Assembly (NCBI GenBank): GCA_945861175.1
Contig: CAMATR010000015.1
Coordinates: 1 to 13,100 of the forward strand
Source of the DNA: Chitinophaga pinensis
GTDB lineage: Bacteria; Bacteroidota; Bacteroidia; Flavobacteriales_D; Crocinitomicaceae
Reading direction: 5' to 3'
Length of the DNA stretch: 13,100 nt
In this document: positions 6,577 through 13,100 of the stretch, piece after piece
How positions within the stretch are numbered: position 1 is the stretch's first letter
Layout: every line of letters begins with the position of its first letter
Position numbers and translations under genes: made by a program
The notes under the pieces: generated by a model
What the model saw: the letters and a program-made list of their open reading frames with translations, nothing else
The model's database searches: none
What the model was told of the DNA's origin: nothing

Positions 6577-7233
6577 TTAAAGTTGCATTTCAGGAACAAC
6601 TTCAGGAACAACCAAATCTCCTTGTGTTTTTGATACAATTTCCTCGACACTCACCCCGGGAGCTCTCTCAATAAGGTGAAACTTATTGTCTTTAATTTCT
6701 AAAACTGCCAACTCTGTAACAACTCGTTTAACGCAACCAGCGCCAGTCAACGGGAGTGTGCATTCTTTCAGTATTTTTGATTCGTTTTCCCTATTTGTAT
6801 GCATCATAGCAACAATAATATTCTCTGCAGACGCTACAAGATCCATTGCCCCACCCATTCCTTTAACCATTTTTCCGGGAATTTTCCAATTTGCAATATC
6901 TCCAGATTGAGAAACCTCCATTGCGCCTAAAACTGTTAGTTGAACATGTTGTCCACGAATCATAGCAAAAGACATTGATGAATCAAAAAATGCAGCGCCC
7001 TTTTGGACTGTAATTGTTTGTTTACCAGCATTAATTAGATCAGCGTCTTCCTCTCCTTCGAAAGGAAAGGGGCCCATTCCTAGTACCCCATTTTCAGATT
7101 GAAATTCCACTTCTATTCCCTCAGGTATAAAGTTCGCTACGAGTGTTGGTATTCCTATACCAAGGTTCACATACCAACCATCACGCAACTCCTGCGCGAT
7201 TCGTTTTGCAATTCCGTTTTTATCTAAGGCCAT
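6577..7233 (-). CDS. scoB: 3-oxoacid (succinyl-CoA:acetoacetate) CoA-transferase, subunit B
   Basis: ScoB is the catalytic half of a two-subunit CoA-transferase that moves CoA between succinyl-CoA and acetoacetate or related 3-oxoacids. The 218 residues are full length. NLGIGIPT (23-30) forms the N-terminal glycine loop. SENGVLGMGP (46-55) holds the active-site glutamate Glu47, which forms the covalent CoA thioester. GMGGAMDLV (125-133) is a family signature, and LTGAGCVKRVVTELAV (162-177) is conserved. The gene follows scoA after a 59-base gap with no clear promoter, and is 8 bases ahead of the membrane glycosyltransferase-like gene. Substrate cannot be fixed by sequence; acetoacetate is the most common choice for this type. 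Confidence 0.93.
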   Translation of the reverse strand: MALDKNGIAKRIAQELRDGWYVNLGIGIPTLVANFIPEGIEVEFQSENGVLGMGPFPFEGEEDADLINAGKQTITVQKGAAFFDSSMSFAMIRGQHVQLTVLGAMEVSQSGDIANWKIPGKMVKGMGGAMDLVASAENIIVAMMHTNRENESKILKECTLPLTGAGCVKRVVTELAVLEIKDNKFHLIERAPGVSVEEIVSKTQGDLVVPEVVPEMQL

Positions 7234-7292
7234 TGTTTTCTTTTAAAAAATGTTCAAATACTTCCACCGCTAAAGCCTACTAAATTGGACTT

Positions 7293-7991
7293 TCAGTTAT
7301 TTTTTCGCACTGTTCGCTGTTCGATGCGTTTCTCGAATTTTTCTCCCTTAAAAATTCGTTGAACAAAAATACCCGGCGTGTGAATAAAATTAGGGTCAAG
7401 CTCTCCAGCTGGCACTAATTCCTCAACTTCAGCAATGGTTATTTTCCCCGCCATCGCCATCATCGGATTGAAATTACGTGCCGTTGCTTTGAATACTAAA
7501 TTTCCTTCCGTATCCCCTTTCCAAGCTTTGACAATAGCAAAATCAGCCGTTAGTGCCGACTCAAGAATATGGGGTTTTCCATTGAAAATTCGAACTTCTT
7601 TCCCTTCTGCTACTTCTGTTCCATAGCCCGCTGGCGTGAAGAATGCCGGAATCCCAGCTCCTCCCGCCCTACAACGCTCGGCCAAACTTCCTTGCGGAAT
7701 CAAATCAACAATCAATTCGCCGGACAACATTTGTCTTTCAAACTCAGCATTTTCTCCAACATAAGAACTAATCATTTTTTTGATTTGCTTCTGCTGCAAT
7801 AATAGGCCTAAACCAAAATCATCGACACCAGCATTATTGGAGATACACGTCAAATCTTTGACGCCCAATTTAACTAATTGCTGAATTGAATTCTCAGGTA
7901 TTCCGCACAAACCAAACCCGCCTAGCATAAGTGTCATGCCGCTTTCTATGCCCGTCAAGGCATCCTCAACATTTTTTACTACTTTATTCAT
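7293..7991 (-). CDS. scoA: 3-oxoacid (succinyl-CoA:acetoacetate) CoA-transferase, subunit A
   Basis: ScoA is the partner subunit that completes the CoA-transferase. The 232 residues are full length, with GGFGLCGIPE at 24-33, SNNAG at 51-55, the block PQGSLAERCRAGGAGIPAF at 99-117, FKATARNFNP (167-176) and AGKITIAEVEELV (181-193), all typical of subunit A. The two subunits occur in the usual A-then-B order. Its ATG (7991-7989) shares one base with the TAA stop of the upstream class A penicillin-binding protein (TAATG), so ribosomes leaving the PBP message can restart directly on scoA. No separate promoter is evident, so expression is probably tied to the cell-wall genes. Confidence 0.93.
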   Translation of the reverse strand: MNKVVKNVEDALTGIESGMTLMLGGFGLCGIPENSIQQLVKLGVKDLTCISNNAGVDDFGLGLLLQQKQIKKMISSYVGENAEFERQMLSGELIVDLIPQGSLAERCRAGGAGIPAFFTPAGYGTEVAEGKEVRIFNGKPHILESALTADFAIVKAWKGDTEGNLVFKATARNFNPMMAMAGKITIAEVEELVPAGELDPNFIHTPGIFVQRIFKGEKFEKRIEQRTVRKNN

Positions 7992-10495
7992 TATTCTATT
8001 CCAAATGGGTTTTCTTCTTCTTCTGGCACTGCAATATAATCTCCTCCTGAGCAGTTGAACTTAGTGCCGTCATAGGTCTCTGGTCTTATAAAATCTGTTG
8101 TAGAGAGCGCTACCACTGGATCCTCGTATACCTGCTGCATATAATATCCATAGATTGGCAAAGCCATCCGTGCGCCCTGTCCCCAAGTCATGGAACGAAA
8201 TCTTACCCCTCTATCTTCTGCGCCTACCCAAACTCCTGTTGCAAGCTCTGGAGTGAGTCCCACGAACCAACCATCTGAATTACTCTGGGTTGTGCCTGTT
8301 TTACCTGCTGTTGGTGCCAAAACATTACCCCAGGTTTGCCCGCCTCTCAAACTTCCGGCTGTACCTTGCGTTACAACTCGTTTCATCATCTGAAGCGTTT
8401 CGTAGGCTACATTTTCATTCAACACTTCTTTCGAATACGATTTAGCATTGTAAATTACATTACCATTTCTATCTTCAACTCTTAAAATTGTCGTTGGGCG
8501 ATTATAGATTCCATTATTGACAAAAATGCATTGTGCACCTACTAACTCATAAAGAGAAAGGTCCATAATTCCGAGGCAAAGTGATGGCACCTCTTGATCT
8601 GGAGTCAGATTAATATCCATCATTTTAAGCAATTTCGAGATGGTCTTTGGTCCTGCATATCCTCCCATTCTTGCCATTACGGCAACAGTTATGTTGTTCA
8701 TTGATTGTGCAAGTCCTGTTGATGCAGAAACCACACCGGCATCTGACCCGCCTGCATTTTTTGGACACCAGCGTCCATCAACATTTCCATCTGCATCCTG
8801 CAAATCAACACAATATGCTGTATTTGCAAATTCAGTACATGGCTTCACAACACCCATATCCATTGCGGTTGCATAAACAAATGGTTTAATTGTGGAACCT
8901 ACTTGTCGTTTTCCTTGTCGAACATGGTCAAATGCAAAATGTCTGAAATTAGCACCCCCAACCCACGCCTTCACAAAGCCAGTTTGTGGTTCAATTGAAA
9001 TCAATCCTGCGTGCAAAAAAGACTTGTAATAACGAATAGAATCATTCGGTGTGATAGTGGTATCAACCTCGCCATCCCAAGAAAAGACTTTCATTGGAGT
9101 CGGAGAATTAAAGTTGGTAGCAATTTCTGACTCAGTCATCCCCGTCGCACTGAGTGATGCATATCGTGGGGAGTTAACTCGTGCCGATCGCATAATCGAC
9201 TCCGCTTCATCTTCAGAAAGATCATTGGAAAACGGAAAGTTTCTGACACGGCTATTATTGTCATCAAATGCTGACTGAAGGTTTTCCTTTAAGTGTCTTT
9301 CTACTGCTTTCTCAGCGTGTTTCTGCAGATTGGCATCAATTGTTGTGTAAATTTTTAATCCATCACGATAAATATCGTAAGGCGTGCCATCTTGACGGTG
9401 ATATTTCCAGTTTCCATCTGAGTTCTTTTCTAACAGTATTCCTGAAAGTTCTTTTCTAACAGCTTCGCGGAAATATGGCGCCATACCTTGTTTGTGATCA
9501 ACTTCCTGATAATTTACTATTAAAGGTTTTACCTTTAAATTGTTATATTCTTCATCCGTTATTTTATTGCGCAAAGCCTCATTTCCTGAATTTGAATTTT
9601 TCAACCATTGAAACAAAACTTGATTACGCCTTTCCACTGCCCTCAATGAATCAGATGCTCTTTTAGCACGAATTTCTTCCAATGAAACTTGATCGGGATT
9701 CACTCCTTTCTGGTTTGCCAACTTTATCCGATAATTTTTTATTTTATGTGTATATGGATTAAATAAGCCAGGGTTTTTGCACATTCCAACAAGCATTGCT
9801 GCTTCGTCTTTGCTAAGATCTATTGGTTTCTTTTTAAAATATACTTTTGCTGCATTTTCAATTCCTACGGCGTTGTACAAGAAATCGAATTGATTCAGGT
9901 ACATTGTAATAATTTCTTCTTTTGAAAATCTTTGCTCCAAGCGAGTCGCAATAATATTTTCTCTTGCTTTTTCATTAATTCTTCTAAAAATTCTTCCGAT
10001 ACGGCCTCCCGAACTTGACCCAACTGACTCACCCATTGCACGAGCCAATTCTTCTCGCTCTCGCTGCTGCAGTGTGAATAAAAGTTTAGCCAACTGCTGG
10101 GTTATTGTAGAGGCACCACCGGCGCCGCCTACATTCACGACAGCCCGACCTATAGCTTTAAAATCAACCCCTGAATGAACGATAAAACGTTCGTCCTCAG
10201 TAGAGATTAAAGCGTCAGTCACATAGGGAGAGATTTCCTTGTATTCAACACTAGTGCGATTCACCTTCCAATATCTTCCTAGTTCTGTTTCACCATCCGC
10301 AGCAAAAACGACAGAAGCCAATAGTTCTGGCGGGTTATCAAGCATTTCAACAGGCGGAAGATCATCTTCTGATTGAAAGAGCAAAAGACAAGTTACTAAC
10401 AAGAACGGAAACATTGCCAAAGACCAAAAAATATAGGTGTACTTTTTCTTTTTGTCTTCAGGCAATGTCATATTTACTTGGCGAAAATCCTTCAT
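7991..10495 (-). CDS. Bifunctional class A penicillin-binding protein (PBP1A-like)
   Basis: This 834-residue inner-membrane enzyme polymerises lipid II (GT51 domain) and cross-links peptidoglycan (transpeptidase domain) in the periplasm. A short basic cytoplasmic tail is followed by a membrane anchor (about 19-40). The GT51 domain shows STEDERF (98-104; catalytic Glu100) and GGASTITQQLAK (126-137). The transpeptidase domain shows STIK (534-537; nucleophile Ser534), SMN (598-600) and KTGTT (732-736). An insert of about 30 residues, rich in Arg, Gly and Ser (145-175), sits after the TITQQLAK motif, and the tail is acidic (EEEEN). The ATG at 10495 is chosen because it gives the basic tail; Met9 is an alternative. 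It lies 54 bases after rodA and overlaps scoA. The pbp/mrcA symbol is not given because Bacteroidota have several paralogues. Confidence 0.95.
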   Translation of the reverse strand: MKDFRQVNMTLPEDKKKKYTYIFWSLAMFPFLLVTCLLLFQSEDDLPPVEMLDNPPELLASVVFAADGETELGRYWKVNRTSVEYKEISPYVTDALISTEDERFIVHSGVDFKAIGRAVVNVGGAGGASTITQQLAKLLFTLQQREREELARAMGESVGSSSGGRIGRIFRRINEKARENIIATRLEQRFSKEEIITMYLNQFDFLYNAVGIENAAKVYFKKKPIDLSKDEAAMLVGMCKNPGLFNPYTHKIKNYRIKLANQKGVNPDQVSLEEIRAKRASDSLRAVERRNQVLFQWLKNSNSGNEALRNKITDEEYNNLKVKPLIVNYQEVDHKQGMAPYFREAVRKELSGILLEKNSDGNWKYHRQDGTPYDIYRDGLKIYTTIDANLQKHAEKAVERHLKENLQSAFDDNNSRVRNFPFSNDLSEDEAESIMRSARVNSPRYASLSATGMTESEIATNFNSPTPMKVFSWDGEVDTTITPNDSIRYYKSFLHAGLISIEPQTGFVKAWVGGANFRHFAFDHVRQGKRQVGSTIKPFVYATAMDMGVVKPCTEFANTAYCVDLQDADGNVDGRWCPKNAGGSDAGVVSASTGLAQSMNNITVAVMARMGGYAGPKTISKLLKMMDINLTPDQEVPSLCLGIMDLSLYELVGAQCIFVNNGIYNRPTTILRVEDRNGNVIYNAKSYSKEVLNENVAYETLQMMKRVVTQGTAGSLRGGQTWGNVLAPTAGKTGTTQSNSDGWFVGLTPELATGVWVGAEDRGVRFRSMTWGQGARMALPIYGYYMQQVYEDPVVALSTTDFIRPETYDGTKFNCSGGDYIAVPEEEENPFGIE

Positions 10496-10549
10496 GCTGA
10501 ACTAATTTAATGTAAAAATAAGAATTCTTTCATTTTCTTTACCGATAGC

Positions 10550-11947
10550 TTATTGCAGCGCATCTCTACGCTGACTATCTAATTTCAATAAAATAAACAT
10601 CATAACTGAGAAAGCCATCATGGATGACCCCCCATAACTAAAAAAAGGTAAAGGAATCCCTATTACTGGGGCAAATCCGATATTCATTCCAATGTTTATT
10701 GCAAAATGATAAAAAAGAATCATAGCCACCATATAAGCATATACTCTATTAAACGCTGAACGCTGTCTCTCTGCAATCATTACAATTCTTAAAAGCATGA
10801 ACATATATAAGCACACCAAAATGAATGTCCCAAAGAATCCCCATTCTTCGGCAAAAGGACAAAAAATAAAATCTGTTTCACTTTCAGGAACATGATTGCT
10901 TTCAACGCTTGCAACTGAAGCGTTGTTGTAGCCTTTTCCGAACATTCCTCCCGAACCAACAGCCGCCATTGCTCTGTTTCGATTATAATCCTCTCCATCT
11001 GGATCTTCTTTTAATCCAAGAAAAAGTTCAATTCTATCCTTCTGGTGCTCAGCCAATCCTTGAAAACCAAAATTAACAACTGAAGATAGAGAAATTGCCA
11101 AAAAATACCCAATCAAAACAATCAACGATGCCCTATTTCTATCTCGTTTAAACGCAATAAATCTAAAAACAAATGACAAAAATAAAGCAAATATGGTCAG
11201 AGATAAAGCGACACTCCAATATCCCGTAAGTATTATTCCAGGTAAAAAATCAAAAGAAATCTTTTCGTTGCTCATTAGCAAGGTTACTAAGCTCAAGAAA
11301 ACCACAACAAAAAGAATTGGTATAAAGTGACTTCCTACCCAAGTTTGCTTAAATTTTACTCCTGGAATGGTATTAACCAACTTAAGAATAAGAGGATCGT
11401 AAGTAATTCCCTCGCGGTACATTACAAACAGAAAAGATGTGAAAACAACAAAAGTACCAGCATCTGGTTGAAGTAAAATCAGCACCATAGGAAACAAAAT
11501 GATAATATTAGCAATCAACACAGTTTGAATTGTTTGTTGCTTTACATTCACCTTACTAATGAATCGGGCAAGTAATAAGCCTGTTCCTATTTTTGAGAAT
11601 TCAGCAGGCTGAATCCCCATGCTACCAATACCAAGCCATGCGCGGGCCCCATTTACTGGGGGCATAAAGAGCACTATCACCAACAGTGTGAGCGTAAAGA
11701 AATAAATTGGTAAACAAAATTTCCTGTAAATATCTGAATCGATAAGGAACACCAATAGTCCAAGAAAAAGAGACACAAAGAGCCAAATCATTTGCTTTCC
11801 ATATTTTTGGGAAAAGTCGAACAAAAACGGATGGTCTTCATTGTAAGCAGTTGAATAGACAGTAGAAACCCCCATGATCAAAAGAACCATGTAGACAGAG
11901 AACAATACCCAGTCGAAATTTGCTACTAAAGATTCTCCTTTTCTCAT
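10550..11947 (-). CDS. rodA: Rod shape-determining protein RodA (SEDS peptidoglycan polymerase)
   Basis: RodA is the multispanning SEDS glycosyltransferase that polymerises lipid II in the elongasome with PBP2. SEDS landmarks are in order: GARAWLGIGS and QPAEFSK (100-119), LQPDAGTF (159-166), HQKDRI (301-306), GSGGMFGKG (331-339), VPESETDFIF (353-362) and GIPLPFFSYGGSS (430-442). The conserved acidic active-site residue should lie in the 301-320 loop; I did not assign it. At 465 residues it is about 95 longer than E. coli RodA, most of the excess being hydrophobic sequence between LQPDAG and HQKDR. The ATG overlaps the mrdA stop (ATGA), the classic mrdA-rodA arrangement. FtsW is an unlikely alternative because of the PBP2 neighbour. 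Confidence 0.96.
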   Translation of the reverse strand: MRKGESLVANFDWVLFSVYMVLLIMGVSTVYSTAYNEDHPFLFDFSQKYGKQMIWLFVSLFLGLLVFLIDSDIYRKFCLPIYFFTLTLLVIVLFMPPVNGARAWLGIGSMGIQPAEFSKIGTGLLLARFISKVNVKQQTIQTVLIANIIILFPMVLILLQPDAGTFVVFTSFLFVMYREGITYDPLILKLVNTIPGVKFKQTWVGSHFIPILFVVVFLSLVTLLMSNEKISFDFLPGIILTGYWSVALSLTIFALFLSFVFRFIAFKRDRNRASLIVLIGYFLAISLSSVVNFGFQGLAEHQKDRIELFLGLKEDPDGEDYNRNRAMAAVGSGGMFGKGYNNASVASVESNHVPESETDFIFCPFAEEWGFFGTFILVCLYMFMLLRIVMIAERQRSAFNRVYAYMVAMILFYHFAINIGMNIGFAPVIGIPLPFFSYGGSSMMAFSVMMFILLKLDSQRRDALQ

Positions 11948-13100
11948 TCTCTGTATGTAAACTGGGCCTCCAAAATGGTTTTTTCCCTATCCTTCTCGGT
12001 AATCTTTCTAGTTAGGTATTTTTCAATCATTAAGCCAGCGGTTGGGGCTGCCCATAGACCTCCGCCACCTTTTGCATTCTCAAGAAAAACTGCAATCGCA
12101 ATTTTAGGCTTATACATTGGGGCAAATGCGACAAATACAGAATGGTCGTCTCCATGAGGGTTTTGAACTGTTCCAGTTTTTCCGCAAACAATAATATCTT
12201 TTAATTTAGCTCTTTTACCTGTGCCGCCTGATACATGCACAACCCTTCGCATACCCTCTACTACGACATTGTAATGTTTCCTATCGACCATTGTATAATT
12301 GCGTCTTTTATATTCTTTTGCAGGGCCTGAATTACCTATAGCTTTGACAAAATGTGGTGTAATATACCACCCGCGATTAGCTATTATTGCAGCAACATTT
12401 GCCATGTGAAGAGGGGTTAACATGACCTCGCCCTGTCCAATGGAAATAGATCTGATTGTTGAGAAAGCCCAACGATGATGACCATACCACTTATCGTAAT
12501 AGGCCGGATCTGGAATCAGTCCTGAACGCAAACCTGTTATATCTGTATTGAGTTTTTTACCCAATCCAAAGCTATGCATATATTTGACCCAAAGACTTAG
12601 TCCAACTTCAGCATCTTCAAATACACTTTTCTTTTTGTCTTGTTGAATTATCCGTCGTGTTACCGCATAGTAATATGGATTGCATGAATGTTTAATGGCA
12701 TCCGCTAAATTTCCTGCACTTTCATGGTCATGGCAACCTACAACTGATTTGTTACATGGAAAACCAGACTCAGGTGTTATAACTCCTTCTTGCAAACCAA
12801 TCAAAGCATTCAATAATTTGAATGTTGACCCAGGGGGATATTCTGCGGAAAGCGGTCTTGGATAGAGGGGTTTGCTTGGGTCCAAGAGTAATTGAGAATA
12901 ATTATTTGATATATTCCTTTTACCAATTAAAAGATTTGGATCATAAGAAGGAGCAGAAACAAGTGCTAAAACTTCTCCTGTAGAAGGCTCTATAGCAACT
13001 ATACATCCTCGTTTCCCTTTTAAAAGCTTTTCTCCATAGGCCTGGAGAATTATATCGACACCAAGAGTTAATTTAGGGCCCTGTTTAGCTATTGTGTCAT
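11944..13100 (-). CDS. mrdA: Penicillin-binding protein 2, C-terminal part (cut by window edge)
   Basis: The frame is open to base 13100, giving 384 residues of the transpeptidase half of the elongasome class B PBP, partner of RodA. A TTG at 12885 is an internal codon, not a start: upstream of it the same frame reads the family's conserved LTLGVDIILQAYGEKLL, VAIEPSTGEVLALVSAP and YDPN. Catalytic motifs are PPGSTFK (STFK at 12828-12817, the Ser nucleophile), HSCN (SxN at 12687-12679) and KTGT (KTG at 12180-12172). Between the first two lies a Cys/His cluster with C, CHDH spaced like a metal site. The pedestal domain and N-terminal anchor are outside the window. The TGA overlaps rodA's ATG. Assignment as PBP2 rather than PBP3 rests on rodA being next. 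Confidence 0.94.
   Translation of the reverse strand, partial: DTIAKQGPKLTLGVDIILQAYGEKLLKGKRGCIVAIEPSTGEVLALVSAPSYDPNLLIGKRNISNNYSQLLLDPSKPLYPRPLSAEYPPGSTFKLLNALIGLQEGVITPESGFPCNKSVVGCHDHESAGNLADAIKHSCNPYYYAVTRRIIQQDKKKSVFEDAEVGLSLWVKYMHSFGLGKKLNTDITGLRSGLIPDPAYYDKWYGHHRWAFSTIRSISIGQGEVMLTPLHMANVAAIIANRGWYITPHFVKAIGNSGPAKEYKRRNYTMVDRKHYNVVVEGMRRVVHVSGGTGKRAKLKDIIVCGKTGTVQNPHGDDHSVFVAFAPMYKPKIAIAVFLENAKGGGGLWAAPTAGLMIEKYLTRKITEKDREKTILEAQFTYRE

Noticed and set aside
7234..7292. Possible separate promoter between scoA and scoB
   Set aside because: No TAnnTTTG box is present and the gap is short; the two subunits are expected to be made from one message.
8190..9666. Several plus-strand open frames of 60-80 codons opposite the class A PBP
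   Set aside because: They lie entirely within a certain minus-strand gene and have no family resemblance, promoter or ribosome site.
10513..10520. TATTTTTA on the minus strand before the class A PBP gene
   Set aside because: The final G of the -7 consensus is missing and the gap to rodA is only 54 bases; co-transcription is more likely.
11944..12885. A 313-residue protein starting at a TTG at 12885
   Set aside because: The same frame continues upstream to the window edge with clear PBP2 sequence (LTLGVDIILQAYGEKLL, EPSTGEVLALVSAP), so this is the C-terminal part of a longer gene.
1..13100. CRISPR array, mobile element, tRNA or prophage segment
   Set aside because: I saw no spaced direct repeats, transposase or integrase motifs, tRNA cloverleaf or foreign-looking composition.

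Overview
The window looks like chromosomal core sequence from an AT-rich member of the Bacteroidota, most likely close to the Flavobacteriales. The reasons are the DUF4286 protein fused translationally to rsmA, the yicC-gmk-nadD order, Bacteroidota-style enzymes (MTHFR with FSFEILPP, Gmk with an APSGAGK P-loop), and several TAnnTTTG promoter -7 boxes with no Shine-Dalgarno sequences. The name of the lineage is an inference from gene content only. I saw no tRNA, rRNA, CRISPR, insertion sequence or prophage gene, and no gene-free stretch longer than about 130 bases.

Layout. The left part (1-2608) reads leftward: the 5' part of metF (cut by the window edge), ispD, a small aromatic-rich membrane protein, and a DUF4286-rsmA pair sharing ATGA. 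A hairpin with A/T tracts separates the small gene from ispD. A 98-base divergent promoter region (2609-2706) carries one TAnnTTTG box per direction. The middle part (2707-4769) reads rightward: yicC, gmk and nadD, tightly packed. It runs head-on into the next operon, with the two stop codons overlapping.

The right part (4766-13100) is one long leftward gene string. In transcription order it is mrdA (PBP2, 5' end outside the window), rodA, a bifunctional class A penicillin-binding protein, scoA, scoB, and a 600-residue polytopic protein that resembles GT-C/GT39-type glycosyltransferases. mrdA/rodA overlap by ATGA and the class A PBP/scoA overlap by TAATG; the other gaps are 8 to 59 bases.

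How they work together. PBP2 and RodA form the elongasome peptidoglycan synthase, and the class A PBP is a second, self-contained synthase. ScoA/ScoB form a 3-oxoacid CoA-transferase, and the last gene probably moves sugars from a lipid carrier at the cell surface. On the left, the genes serve isoprenoid synthesis (IspD), one-carbon metabolism (MetF), ribosome maturation (RsmA), RNA turnover (YicC), GMP phosphorylation (Gmk) and NAD synthesis (NadD). I found no clearly undescribed system. The items most worth a second look are the palindrome at the metF transcription start, two promoters that predict leaderless mRNAs, the uncharacterised membrane enzyme at the end of the cell-wall string, and the CoA-transferase translationally coupled to a penicillin-binding protein.
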